DNA of 64,000 nucleotides, from assembly GCF_029784155.1 (NCBI RefSeq), contig NC_073691.1, positions 89,238,722 to 89,302,721 of the forward strand, read 5' to 3'. Shown in pieces: positions 22,860-33,218 of this stretch. The notes below the pieces were generated by a model. The model made no database searches, was not told the DNA's origin, and saw only the letters and a program-made list of their open reading frames with translations. Origin of the DNA: Uranotaenia lowii. Its lineage: Eukaryota; Arthropoda; Insecta; Diptera; Culicidae. A program made the translations under genes and the position numbers. Numbering within the stretch: position 1 is the first letter of the stretch; each line of letters starts with the position of its first letter.

Positions 22860-22914
22860 AATAATTTTGCACTATCGCCTTAGAATTTCTTCACTGATTC
22901 GATTTGAAAACGGT

Positions 22915-23057
22915 AAACGGTATTTTTTTTATATATATTTGTACATTAATTATCATATTAACACCTTCATTTCCTCCATTGAAAGTTTTTCGATCAAATA
23001 AATAGTTTTTAAAATACACACGTTTATAACTGCCCGGATTCTAAATTATCATAGCCT
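22915..23057 (-). repeat. Tc1/mariner-like terminal fragment, copy 2
   Basis: The reverse complement of the 1404-1565 repeat, with blocks in the same order: ACCTTCATTTCCTCC, AGTTTTTCGATCAAAT, ACACGTTTATAACTGCCCGG (plus strand). It is an end fragment with no transposase attached. Confidence 0.5.
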
Positions 23058-24964
23058 AAGCATGTGAATTCTACCACCAATATTTCAAAAATATAAAGAC
23101 TTTGCAACCTAGCGCATCAAAAATGGTTGAAATCGGTCATTATTTCATTTCATCATATCATGCATTTCAATTTGAGTGTTCCGATCGGTCGGGGCAGTCG
23201 AACATTTTGACGCCTCTTAACAGTGATGATTAAAAATGTTTGAAGCCTTGGGATGAAATATATGTCATATATAGTTTAGGCTTTAAGAACATCCAAATTT
23301 ATTGTTAAAAAATTGGTTTTCATGTTCCTTCCGAACAAAATGAATCAAAATCCTACACAAACTTAAGGCTCGTTGAGCGACCCCTTCCCGTGATCCGATC
23401 TGTCGCAAATTTAGTATGAGATCTTGTATACTACGCCTAGAATCAATTTGACGATGCATTCAACGAATTATCATGCTTGCCAATAATTTTACTCGGACAA
23501 AGCTTACGACACAAAAAAAATCCGCTGTCATGCTGTCTACCGCAAACAATCTCCATGATGGCGTTTCTTTCTTATGAAAGCTTCAACCTAACCACGGTCA
23601 ATGGTCGTTTTCCATTTCGGTGATTCGAAAGTACTTAACCAGATAAACGGTGCGGCTTTGCTGGGATTAGAGATGAGAGTTCAAATCGATTGAGTTTGTT
23701 GTTTTACATCGCTATAATCCCATCGATAATACAACGGTACCACCGTCTTGTCGATTCGGGGGTATTTCCACATTTCCATTTGCCAAAAACTAATGGGCAG
23801 GTGGAAAGCAAAAGAAGCAGAGAGCAAGCAGCTCATTCACTTGAACCGCTTTCCGGGGGCTGCAAAATGCCATTAGAGAGATTAGGTTCTTAAGTAAATT
23901 GCTGGTAGTCTTTTTTATGGATATGGCTTCTCTTTTCTGCAACCTCTTATGAGATGAAGAAAAGATCTACCGAGCAAATTGAAAATCATATTTGGTCAGG
24001 TTTGGGAAAAAGTGTATTTTGAATGGTTCCCGTTTTCGGTTAAATTTTGGGTTCCTTGTATGCAAACAAGGATAACGACGTCATTTAATTGAGGTTTGAA
24101 CACTATGGAAAGGTTAATGATATCGGTTTTAAATTTTCCTAAAGAAATTTGAATGTATACTGGAATCTATTAGAGTGCACAGTAAAAAAATAGTGAAAAA
24201 TACATCATGACTACTATCTAACGACGTGTTATCCAGAAAAGAAAGTCTGCTCAAAAACAAAATGAATCGATCTCTCTTGCTAAATGATACTTGGATCGGG
24301 AAGCAAAGGGAAAAGTTTTCACCAATTATTTAATAAACATGGAATTTCCCGAAAAAAATTTCACCATGAAAGTTTACAAATACTTGCATTCCAAAGCCAA
24401 AAATTGAAACTTGCTCGATGAAAATTTAATCTCGTCGGAGTTATTTATTGCGTTAAAGAGAAGGAAAGACTGGAAGAGTGTGGCAAAAATTTTCCTCCGA
24501 CGCAAGATTTCGCGTTTTTTCGGATATTCAACCGGCGAAGAAAAGTAGAAGTCCATAGAACGACAGTATGACTGAGCTTTGGGGTTATTCATTTGCATGA
24601 AGGGGAACTGGTACTTATCCTAGAATTCCAAACGGAGTGGGAATGTGGAAGACTAAGAGTCATGTTTCCAATTCATTTTTTTCGTTAGAGGATGCTTGCT
24701 TGAAATTGTTCTACTATCGAGAAGCCTAACCGAAGTTGGTGAATGAACCACTCTCTGCCAGTCCGCTTTGAAATGAGATAAACTGCCAAGAGTGGTGAGG
24801 ACGAGCTATCTCGGGGTCCCAGCCAGCCAAAGCTATGGACAGTTTATGGAACTGGCAGTGTTCAGGAATGTACCGAGGGTTAATAAATATTACAATCAGT
24901 TTTGGAACATAAAGCTTTTGTGTTCACAAATATTATGATGCAATGCAGAAAAGTTGGAACGAAC
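23058..24964. other. intergenic DNA, no gene recognised
   Basis: About 1.9 kb with only short frames (for example 23690-23893 and 24374-24598) that show no family motif. No repeat ends were identified. Confidence 0.4.
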
Positions 24965-25135
24965 ACTAGCCCGGGACCGATGTAGGGTGACTACTTCGCC
25001 GGGGAGCATCTGGGTAGAGTGCGTCCGATCCTACCAGAAAAGCATACAAAGATAAGACTTTACCTTCTGCGTATGCCGAGCTGATAAGTACGTCGTGAAC
25101 GCGCTTGAATTATCCCTGCTGGGATAATACAATAC
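24965..25135 (+). repeat. orphan piece of R1-type LINE 3' UTR
   Basis: This stretch is similar to 52396-52540 and 52878-53020. The shared blocks are GGGGAGCATCTG, AGTGTGCGTCCGATCC-like, TACAAAGATAAG, and CTTCTGCGTA followed by a GCCGCGAACG-like block. It is diverged and lacks coding sequence and a poly(A) tail, so it is a remnant of a related R1-type element. Confidence 0.65.
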
Positions 25136-25744
25136 CCAAGTAACCAAAAGTTACATAGCTACTTTATCATGTATTTACGTTTTAATTTCACATTTGACTG
25201 AATAAAAAGTTTACAAGAAATGAAAACCGTTTTCCTAAAGTGCTTGATTTGGACTTCTGAAAGAACATAAAAAGTCGAAACAAGTAGCATAGAACATATT
25301 TTTTCGTTCTAATGATGTACCTTAAAAAGTCCGGATATCAATTTGGCCCATGGCCGTAGGAACGGGCAGGGGAGGGGGGGTGGGGTGGGATTGGGGATTA
25401 AACCCCTCCTCATGAGGACCCAAAACAGCAAGCGAGGTATTCTATTCTACACACAAAATTCTGCTACACTTTTTCAAAGATCTGAATATTTAATTTCGAT
25501 TTAAATTAAACCCATTTCGGAGGTTCTGATTCCATAATTCAAATAACTAAAATTGTATTCCTATTTTTGTATGTTGGATTCTGTATCCAGTTCAGGATTC
25601 TTGATTTTCAGTTCGAATAATCATAAGAAATCAGAAATAAAAAGCTGCTTTGAAATCCTGGTTCATATTTGGTCATGTATTTCATATCAAATTTGAATGA
25701 TTTTTTTTTTGAGATCAAATGCATGTTCAATATTTTGATAATAC
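25131..25744. other. intergenic DNA with a G-run cluster
   Basis: No gene. At 25364-25396 the plus strand has five or more runs of three to seven G separated by one to three bases, which could form a G-quadruplex. The rest is AT-rich. Confidence 0.5.
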
Positions 25745-25875
25745 CGTGAGCGAAATAAGAATAGCACCACTATGTGTTTTGCTTGTTAAAATATGAATGA
25801 TTGAAAATTACAAAAATTTTCTTCCACAGTTTATTCTGAATTGCTTAACGGATAAATCAAGCATAAGTTTCTTTT
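25745..25875 (+). repeat. Tc1-like element end (GTGAGCGAAATAAGAATAGC)
   Basis: It starts GTGAGCGAAATAAGAATAGC and continues for about 130 bp as the inverse of 37488-37622, with shared blocks ACCACTATGTGTTTTGC and AAATTTTCTTCCACAGTTT. It is one end of a DNA transposon. The second end and transposase are absent here. Confidence 0.6.
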
Positions 25876-26223
25876 TTTTTATAGAATGTAGCGGCCCACC
25901 ACACTCCCCCACACCAAAAAGCTCGTATGAGCCCCCTGGTAATGGACGCTACTGTTCTCAGCACGTCTGGCAGCAAATGAAAAGAGAATAAAAATATATT
26001 ACGCGAGCAAATTTTACTCATGCTGAGAACTCAAAATTTTTATTAATTGCAAGGAAATGTGACGAATACTATTTAAACTAACTTAACACTATGAATCTCA
26101 ATGGAAAAAGATTTCCTTCGAAGAAATTCATGTTTGAGACAAACAAAATTTGAACAAAATAGATTATACTAGAAGTTACTAGATATTTTACATTTGAAGA
26201 TTAAGGTTACACTGAATTTAAGC
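25876..26223. other. intergenic DNA left of the Tc1 element
   Basis: AT-rich, no gene. It may include LINE B 3' flank, since the Tc1 element separates this side from LINE B's 3' end at 32563, but no match was found. Confidence 0.35.
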
Positions 26224-26225
26224 TA

Positions 26226-26590
26226 CAGTGTATCAAAAAATTGTCCGTACAGCACGTTCCTTGAAGTCCAAACAATCAAAAAGTGCACTTTTTTAGTCAA
26301 TAAAAATACTACAAAAACATCATTCGCTGCAGAAATTAGTCCTTTTTGTAGATCAGTATTAAAAACGTTTATAAATTAAACCTTAAAAATAATCTAATTC
26401 ATTTTGTATAGAAAGTCCCAAAAACGACGTCAAAAAATTGTCCGTACACTGAGGCCTTTGTCAAATATTAGTCAAGTAAACAGTTTTGTGTCAGTCTGTC
26501 AAACGAAGAAACGTGAATTGAATCTCAGCAAAGACAATTTCCAGTGGTCTGAGTGATAAATACGGTAAAATGAACTTTATCTAGCATAAA
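26226..26590 (+). repeat. Tc1 left inverted arm
   Basis: About 365 bp, inverse of 32164-32519 with only scattered differences (for example GCACGTTCC against GCACGTACC). A 24-bp block resembling the outer end recurs inside the arm (TTGTCCGTACACTGAGG at about 26438), a possible internal direct repeat for transposase binding. Confidence 0.85.
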
Positions 26591-26679
26591 TCAGTAGATT
26601 TTCGTGTATCCGGATGTCAACGGGTATTTTTTTGTGAAAAGCAGTCATTTTCCTGCTAATTAAATCCACAAAAATTAAC

Positions 26680-27345
26680 ATGAAAATGTCTGCTCCTCAC
26701 AAAAAAATACTCGTTGACATCCGGAAACTGATTGCTGACCTGAAGGATGACGGTAAAAGCTTGTCCGAAATTGCAGGTATAGTAAAACGGCCACGATCGT
26801 CGGTTCAGTATGTCCTTCAGAACTTTAAAAAGACTAACTCCCTGGAGACCACTCCAGGAAGAGGCCGCAAACTGAAGCTTACGGATCGTCACCATCGCAT
26901 CATTAGCAGGGAAATCAGTCAGATTCCTAAAATCAGAGCCCCGAAACTAGCAGACAGCCTGAAGAATTTTGAAAATATACAGGTTAATCCTCAAACGGTA
27001 CGGAACATACTTCATGTGAAAAAAAAACCAAGGTCGTGTTGCTCTGAAGAAGCCGTTTATATCTGCTAAAAAAAAGAAAAGGCGGCTGGAATACGCTCGA
27101 AAGTATGTCCTGGAACCGGAAGAGTTCTGGCAGAACGTCATATTCACGGACGAAAGCTAATTTAAAAATTTTGGGTCTGACGGACATGTAAGAGTATGGC
27201 GTAATCCAAATACTGAATTGGATCCGAAAAATTTGTGACCGACAGTTAAGCACGGTGGTGGCCATGTAATGGTGTGGTATGCTTTCAGCGCAAATTGCAC
27301 CGGAAACTTGACATTCATTTACGGAGAAAAATAAAAAGATTTATC
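26680..27345 (+). pseudogene. Tc1 transposase relic (N-terminal half)
   Basis: The ATG at 26680 or 26686 opens a bipartite paired-type DNA-binding domain: KILVDIRKLIADLKDDGKSL, EIAGIVKRPRSSVQYVLQNF, then a GRGRKLKLTDRHHRIISRE linker and a second helix-turn-helix ending NPQTVRNILH. A one-base shift in an A-run near 27020 breaks the frame. In the next frame come FISAKKKKRRLEYARKYV, EEFWQNVIFTDES with the first catalytic Asp, a TAA at about 27160, FGSDGHVRVWR, a TGA at about 27238, and VKHGGGHVMVW. The sequence stops near GNLTFIYGE, so the second and third catalytic residues are missing. A hairpin (TCCGGATGTCAACG at 26609 against CGTTGACATCCGGA near 26712) encloses the start codon. Confidence 0.85.
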
Positions 27346-27444
27346 AGTCATATTACGCGTCTACAGGAATATAAATATGATTGTTTGGTTCTGACCCGAA
27401 AATACGATCAAACCAACCATCAGCTTATACGATTAGTCCCCAGT

Positions 27445-27600
27445 GAGTTAGTCTTCTTAAAATTCTGAAGGACATACTGAACCGACGATCATGGCCGTTT
27501 TACTATTTTATGCGTAATTCGAAGACAAGTAAGAAATGAATTTCGGACAAGCTTTCACCGTCATTCTTCAGGTCAACAATCAGTTTCCGGATGTCAACGG
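27445..27600 (-). repeat. inverted copy of Tc1 transposase 5' segment
   Basis: This is the reverse complement of about 26705-26840, covering the start of the paired domain, with a few changes and a short insertion near 27515. It joins LINE A directly at 27601. Together with the right arm it makes the Tc1 element symmetrical at both ends. Confidence 0.8.
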
Positions 27601-27601
27601 G

Positions 27602-29765
27602 TTTGCAAGTTGCATTTAAAATATTTTGATAGTAACTTCAAATCATTTTCAATTTGTTGAGTTATAACATTCGTTGATGCAGCTGAATAAAAAATAGCTG
27701 TATCATCAGCAAATAATCGAGCTGTGCCTTTCAGTGGTAAATTACAAAGATCGTTTACATACAAAAGAAAAAGTAACGGACCAATGTTGCTTCCTTGGGG
27801 TACACCAATATCAATGTTTCTCAAATCGCTTCTAGTATTTTCGATCGCTACGAATTGTTTCCTTTCCGATAAATAACTGCGAAGGATGTTGTTAGCAGCA
27901 CCTCTTATTCCGTATTTATTCAATTTGGACAATAATATGTCGTGGTTTAGTGTGTCAAAGGCTTTTTTAAGATCCAAGAACAAAGCACCAACGATATTCT
28001 TTGAATCAATTTTTGAAATAATAGAATCAACTAACTCTGTGATAGCAATTAGCGTACTCGATCCAGGTCTGAAACCGTACTGCAATTTGTACAGTATATT
28101 TTCCTGATTTAAAAAATTTTCAATTCTATTCATTAGAAGTTTTTCAAAAACTTTACTAAAAACACTTAAGGTTGAAATTGGACGGTAGTTATTTACGTCA
28201 TGTGGATCACCTGCCTTAAAAATGGGAATAACTTTTGCAACTTTAAGACAATCCGGATAAACTCCTGTCTCTAACATGTGATTAAAATATTGCATGAGTA
28301 TACCAGAGAAAATTTCGTTGTTATTTTTCAACGCATCTACAGGAAATCCATCAGGTCCACGACTCTTTTTATTTTTAAGAGATAGAATTACTAGTCGAAC
28401 CTCGTTGACACTAGCTGGACGTAAAAATATTGTATTTTGTACACTATTAATATGCGACAAAGGATCACTGCCGGGATCAGATGGGATTTCATTAGCTAGT
28501 TTTTTCCCAATCGTAGAAAAATGTTTGTTAAATTTTTCACAAATCTCAGAATTGTTTGTTGTTAAGCCTTCTTCATCAGAAAGATTTATTGGAGCGGTGA
28601 TTTTATTTTTACCAAGGAGTGTATTTATGTTTCTCCAAAGCTTGGAATGTGGAGTGTTGTTTAACAATCGCTCGTAATATTGTTTTTTGCATTCTTGTTT
28701 TTTAAAGTTTAACTTTTTGTTTATATGATTCAACATTTCTTTGAGTTGGACATTATCGGGATGTCGTTTACAACGTTTCAAATGGTTATTTTTGATTCTA
28801 ATCAGTGTCCAAAGGTCTAGAGATATCCATGGACAATAATTGCCTTTTAGTTTTACCTTTTTATTGAGTGTTTTAGTAGACATTGAGAGAAAACGGTTGT
28901 AAGTTGTTGTAATGTGCTGTAGGCCATCATTAACATTTTCTGGTAGTTGAATATTATTTAAATAATTTCGAAACAAATCGTTAAGTTTGGAATGATCAAT
29001 AATTTCTTTCTTCAGAATTGTTTCCCTCTTATCACATAACAATTTTAGGGATGTAACAATTTGTAAATGGTCACTTACATCTGTAAAAATAGTATCGTTT
29101 TTAAGTCGGTCGATGTCAATCTGCTTCGAAATAACGTGGTCAAGGATATTTTTTGTTTTTGGTCTTGTTGGAAAAGTATTTGTGCAAGCATAACCGAAAG
29201 ATTCTAAAATTGACTTATATTTCATCACAGTGTTTAAATTAACTAAATTCACGGGGATATTAAAGTCACCAACAATAAGACTCGAATGGTTAACAGGAAC
29301 AGATGCTAATAAGGATTCAATTTCATCACAAAACAGGTTAAACGAGAACGCTGGTGGTCTATAAATACCATGAACACTGAAAATTTGACCACTCAGACAT
29401 AATTCAACACTTATTCTGTGAAAACCCTCAACAACTTTGTTTTCAATTTCTTTAAATTTCAAATTCGTTTTAATATACATCACTAAGCCTCCATATGGTT
29501 GATCACGACATGAAAATATTGAGGTGTATCCTGGAATGTTATAAATATTACAATTATCTTTGACGAGCCAAGTTTCACAAATGACAATAACATCAATACA
29601 ATTATTTAATTGATGAATAGTTTGTAGCACAGAATCAAATTTACATAAACTATTCATACTGCAAATATTCCACTGCAAAATTCTTAAATTACCCAAATCA
29701 TTAGCACAAGTACTTAAATTAAATTCATCTATATTTTCATAGTATTTATTAATTAAACTATCCAT
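27602..29765 (-). CDS. LINE A ORF2: endonuclease/reverse transcriptase, C-terminally truncated
   Basis: The minus-strand ORF starts at ATG 29765 and stays open to the junction with Tc1 DNA. The endonuclease shows LRILQWNICSMN, VIVICETWL (catalytic Glu), GIYRPP, LIVGDFNIPVN, ILDHVIS and FTDVSDHLQIV. The reverse transcriptase shows VAKVIPIFKAGD, NNYRPIS, LQYGFRPGSST, FLDLKKAFDTLNHD, GVPQGSNIGPLLF and the catalytic LFADDTAIFY. It stops about 25 residues after that motif, where Tc1 sequence begins; 723 codons are left against 967 in LINE C. Everything after the palm, including the thumb and the 3' UTR, is missing. The reading frame is intact, so the break may be fairly recent. CR1/Jockey-group affinity is inferred from ORF layout and similarity to LINE C. 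Confidence 0.88.
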
Positions 29766-29815
29766 AAAATTATCTTTATACTAAGGTTAAACACTTACAA
29801 TTTTATTTTTGAATT

Positions 29816-30901
29816 TTATTTACTTGATCCTGAATCAGCATTGTTCCTTTTACGTTTTGGTGACGGAGTTTCTTTTGGAAGTGTGGAACTGCTCTTTCCC
29901 TGTTGAATAACGTGTTTGCTCATGAAACGACTCAAATCTAGTTTTGTTTTTATAATCTCAGGTTTAGAAATGTCTGTTTGTTTAATAAGAATGGCACCAC
30001 CCCTACCAGGCCAAATATATTTAACTCCCAGTAAATCTTGGTACTCGCGTAGTTCATTTAAGATTTCCATAGATAAAGGCGTAAGCTCATCTCTAACTGT
30101 GACGTTTAAAGGTTTTCCGTTTACTAAAAATGATGGATCCACTAAGGTAGAAGCAAGTTTTCCAAAACTTCGTTTCTTGCTAAAAATTTCTTCCTTAATA
30201 AGTGTATCTTTTAGAAATACTTTGATTGGTGGGAAATAATCGTTTGATTTATTAGAAGAAAACAATCTGACAGCGTTTTCAATGTGCTCAATTTTTAATT
30301 CATAGCCGAAAGACCCACAAATTTTACGGACCAAATCTAGGGTGTTCTCACCACTTTTAAAAGGCACCCCAAAAATCATCATGTTTTTCGAAATAGCTTC
30401 TTTGTTAAAACGGTCCAGGTTAATTTCTAACTTTTGAACTTGATCCGTAAGTTTAGAATGTTTAGATTTGAGACCAGATACTTCTGTTTCTAGAGCATCA
30501 TTACGGGATTTTAAATCTTCGAAGCCTGTCTGAATTTCGTCAAATTTCGAAGATAAAAACTCCTGTGACGCCTCTATTGCAGACGTAACTGATCTCATAT
30601 CCGTTTTAATAGAATTCATCTCATTGGAAACAACATTGTGAACAGTCTGCTCTATTTTCATGTTTATGCTTTCTATAATTGTTTCATGATCTTTACGCAA
30701 CGATATTATTTTGGCATAAATGCACGCGCAATTCGAATCGCAAAAGTATTGTTGTGCCTTCATTTTTCGAGCGGCACTGCCAATCAAATTTTTACAACGC
30801 AAATGGACACTTTTAAAACAATACGAACATGTAATGATTTTATCAAGATTGTTTTCCACATTTTTGCATTCAGTACAAATTACTTCATCATCCCCGTCCA
30901 T
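29816..30901 (-). CDS. LINE A ORF1: PHD-like zinc finger RNA-binding protein
   Basis: An intact 361-codon ORF, ATG at 30901, ending 50 bases before ORF2. The N-terminus has a PHD-like Cys/His finger (CTEC, ITCSYCFKSVHLRC, then a CDSNC pair; residues about 9-55). A long heptad-rich coiled coil follows (residues about 70-165: FLSSKFDEIQTGFEDLKSRN). Next comes a domain around NMMIFGVPFKSGENTLDLVR and FGYELKIEHIENAVRLF, resembling the RRM-like part of other LINE ORF1 proteins. A conserved C-terminal segment (VKYIWPGRGGAILIK) also appears in LINE C, and the protein ends in a basic tail SPKRKRNN. ORF1 proteins coat the element RNA and assist priming; the finger may bind nucleic acid or chromatin. 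Confidence 0.85.
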   Translation of the reverse strand: MDGDDEVICTECKNVENNLDKIITCSYCFKSVHLRCKNLIGSAARKMKAQQYFCDSNCACIYAKIISLRKDHETIIESINMKIEQTVHNVVSNEMNSIKTDMRSVTSAIEASQEFLSSKFDEIQTGFEDLKSRNDALETEVSGLKSKHSKLTDQVQKLEINLDRFNKEAISKNMMIFGVPFKSGENTLDLVRKICGSFGYELKIEHIENAVRLFSSNKSNDYFPPIKVFLKDTLIKEEIFSKKRSFGKLASTLVDPSFLVNGKPLNVTVRDELTPLSMEILNELREYQDLLGVKYIWPGRGGAILIKQTDISKPEIIKTKLDLSRFMSKHVIQQGKSSSTLPKETPSPKRKRNNADSGSSK

Positions 30902-32125
30902 GTTCGTCAGACCAAAATAAAATACAGCTACAAAAGATTAAAAAAGAAACAAAACTTGTTTGGATACCTCACAATCAAAACTTAAATTAAAACTGATATG
31001 ACTTTTATCAATGTTATATTATTTACAAGGAAAAAAAGTATGCGATAAAATGAATAAATAGATAAATAAGATAAATAAGTGGCGAAATTAAAATAGTTTA
31101 AGCTGCAAAATACTAAGGACAGCACAGGACAAAGACACGTAAAAAGATAAACAGTTTAAAAAAATAACTCAGTATCAAAATATAATATGTGAAACAAAAA
31201 TTATGCGGAATCAAATAAAAATATTAAGGACTAATTAATTGGAACATATTAAAATCAGTTTCAGAGAATAAGAATAATAAAAAAAATTTATTGAGAAAAG
31301 AAAGAGAAAAATCTGTCGATAATTTTTAACATTGCTTTCCAAAAGAAACGATTTCCAAGTTTATACAGTACATTTCACGGCAATCAATCAAAGTACCAGT
31401 GACAAGTCACCAATAACCAGCAAGCGCTGATGTTGTGTGCTACTGACGGAAGCAAAAAACTCTTTCGGTCATCTACTCGTGTGTGCTGGCTGCGTTTGCC
31501 TAATCTTCACCGCTAGCGATCGAGATTCACTAACAAGCTAGCAAGTGCAAGAAACACAACCCTTTGAAGTGCGCTAATAACAGAGTCACACACTTTCGCT
31601 CTACTCGAGTGTTCCGAGGTTGGCTAAAACTACACCGCTCAGCGACGAGATTCACTAACTGCTGAACAAGTGATAGAACCACAACCGTTTGGGCCAAATG
31701 GGCCGTTTTTTTGATTGATTAACCGAAACAAAGCGGTGATCGCAGCAGATACGATTGGAGTACCTGCTTCGTCAACGATTTGCTGCTGTTGCGGAATAAT
31801 TTTGGAAACGTTTGTTAAGGATAGGAATGAAATATTCACTTTACTCACCAATCTAGAGACAAGTGATACTTGATCAACAGCTCACCTCACAATAGCTTTT
31901 CTGTTGTTCTTTTTTCGGCGTCGAGAAAAACTGAGTTTTTACACTTATCAGCTGTTAACGGCACATAAATTTAGTACGTGATTGCACATTAAACACTTAA
32001 TAACGCCACTATGATGTATCACAGATTTAAGAGAAAGGATTTTCAATAAAATTATCAACTTAATGCGAGATTACGAAAACAAGACGTGCGACAAAAAAAC
32101 CAGTGCTACCAGAATTCAAATTTGT
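30902..32125 (-). promoter_or_regulatory. LINE A 5' UTR with a tandem duplication
   Basis: About 1.2 kb upstream of ORF1, where the internal promoter of a full-length LINE would be. Two diverged copies of a roughly 90-bp block occur at about 31471-31565 and 31600-31689. Shared pieces are CTACTCG, ACACCGCT, GAGATTCACTAAC and AGAAACACAACC-like. The 5' end is placed near 32125, just before a TGTA-rich microsatellite, but no start motif was recognised. Confidence 0.55.
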
Positions 32126-32163
32126 ATGTATAATGTATGTATGTATGTATGTATGTATAATGT
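32126..32163. repeat. TGTA microsatellite at LINE A / Tc1 arm junction
   Basis: Runs of TGTA with two TGTATAA variants separate LINE A's 5' side from the Tc1 right arm. They could be the insertion target or untemplated sequence added at the LINE 5' junction. Confidence 0.7.
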
Positions 32164-32519
32164 ATTTATGCTAAATAAAGTTCATTTTACCGTATTTATC
32201 GCTCAGACCACTGGAAATTGTCTTTGCTGAGATTCAATTCACGTTTCTTCGTTTGACAGACTGACACAAAACTGTTTACTTGACTAATATTTGACAAAGG
32301 CCTCAGTGTACGGACAATTTTTTGACGTCGTTTTTGGGACCTTCTATACAAAATGAATTAGATTATTTTTAAGGTTTAATTTATAAACATTTTTAATACT
32401 GATCTACAAAAAGGACTAATTTCTGCAGCAAATGATGTTATTTATTGACTGAAAAAGTGCACTTTTTGATTGTTTGGACTTCAAGGTACGTGCTGTACGG
32501 ACAATTTTTTGATACAGTG
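32164..32519 (-). repeat. Tc1 right inverted arm
   Basis: The inverse of 26226-26590 over about 356 bp. It ends GATACAGTG at 32519 next to TA. Confidence 0.85.
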
Positions 32520-33218
32520 TACATAATTTAAAATATCATAAAAGCTTGCTTTGTTCGATTTTTTAACGACTAATTTTTTCCTTAAATATTTGAAGCAGTT
32601 TGTTTTCGAATATGGATCTACTATTTATTTCTTCAAGATCATTGGGTAAGATGTTATATTTGGTTGGTCCGATGAAAGAAATTCGTTTCTGCCCTAAAGT
32701 TGTAAACGACCGACAGGGTTGAAGAAAATTAAAAAAACGGGTATTATGTGTTCTTATAGCTGTTGTAAAATTAATGTTCTGGATGGTATTTGATGAGTGT
32801 ATGTTGTCAAAGACATACATTATGGTTTGGAAATCGCAAAGATCAGCTATTGGTAAAATGTTATGAGAATTGGATGAATAAATAAGTTTTGTTGAGTATA
32901 GCATAGGGAGGTTGTAAATATTCTTTAAACATCTGTTTTGCAATGATTGAAGCTTTTGTAGATGTGATTGTGACGCTCGACCCCAGACTGAGATAAGATT
33001 ATGTAAGACTGAGTGGATGAAAGCATAATAGAATTTCAATAAGACATGTTTAGGCACAAAATTTCGTAACCTCCAAAGAACACCACAAAGCGGGGAAATT
33101 CGTTTTTCAAGATTTTGTATGTGACAATTCCACGAGAGAGTATTATCCAGAGGAATACCTAAGTATTTGAAGGTTTTTACTTCTTCTATAACAAACTGGT
33201 TCATATTTGGATCTCTAT

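Larger units (their letters stand above)
26226..32519. mobile_element. Tc1-like transposon with long inverted ends, carrying LINE A
   Basis: The left end is CAGTGTATCAAAAAATTGTC at 26226. The right end is its inverse at 32519, with TA on both sides (26224-26225 and 32520-32521). Inverted similarity reaches inwards to about 26590 and 32164, far beyond the usual 20-30 bp of Tc1 ends. A transposase relic is at 26680-27345. Part of its 5' end recurs in inverse at 27445-27600, so the right half looks like a copy of the left half turned round. LINE A (27602 to about 32125) lies within the right half. Without LINE A the element would be about 1.8 kb. Confidence 0.8.

Noticed and set aside
32563..33218. 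Considered as the displaced 3' end of LINE A
   Set aside because: LINE B's upstream piece at 36206-36393 overlaps LINE A in the LFADD region and differs in sequence, and it joins 32563-33218 in frame, so the two belong to another copy.
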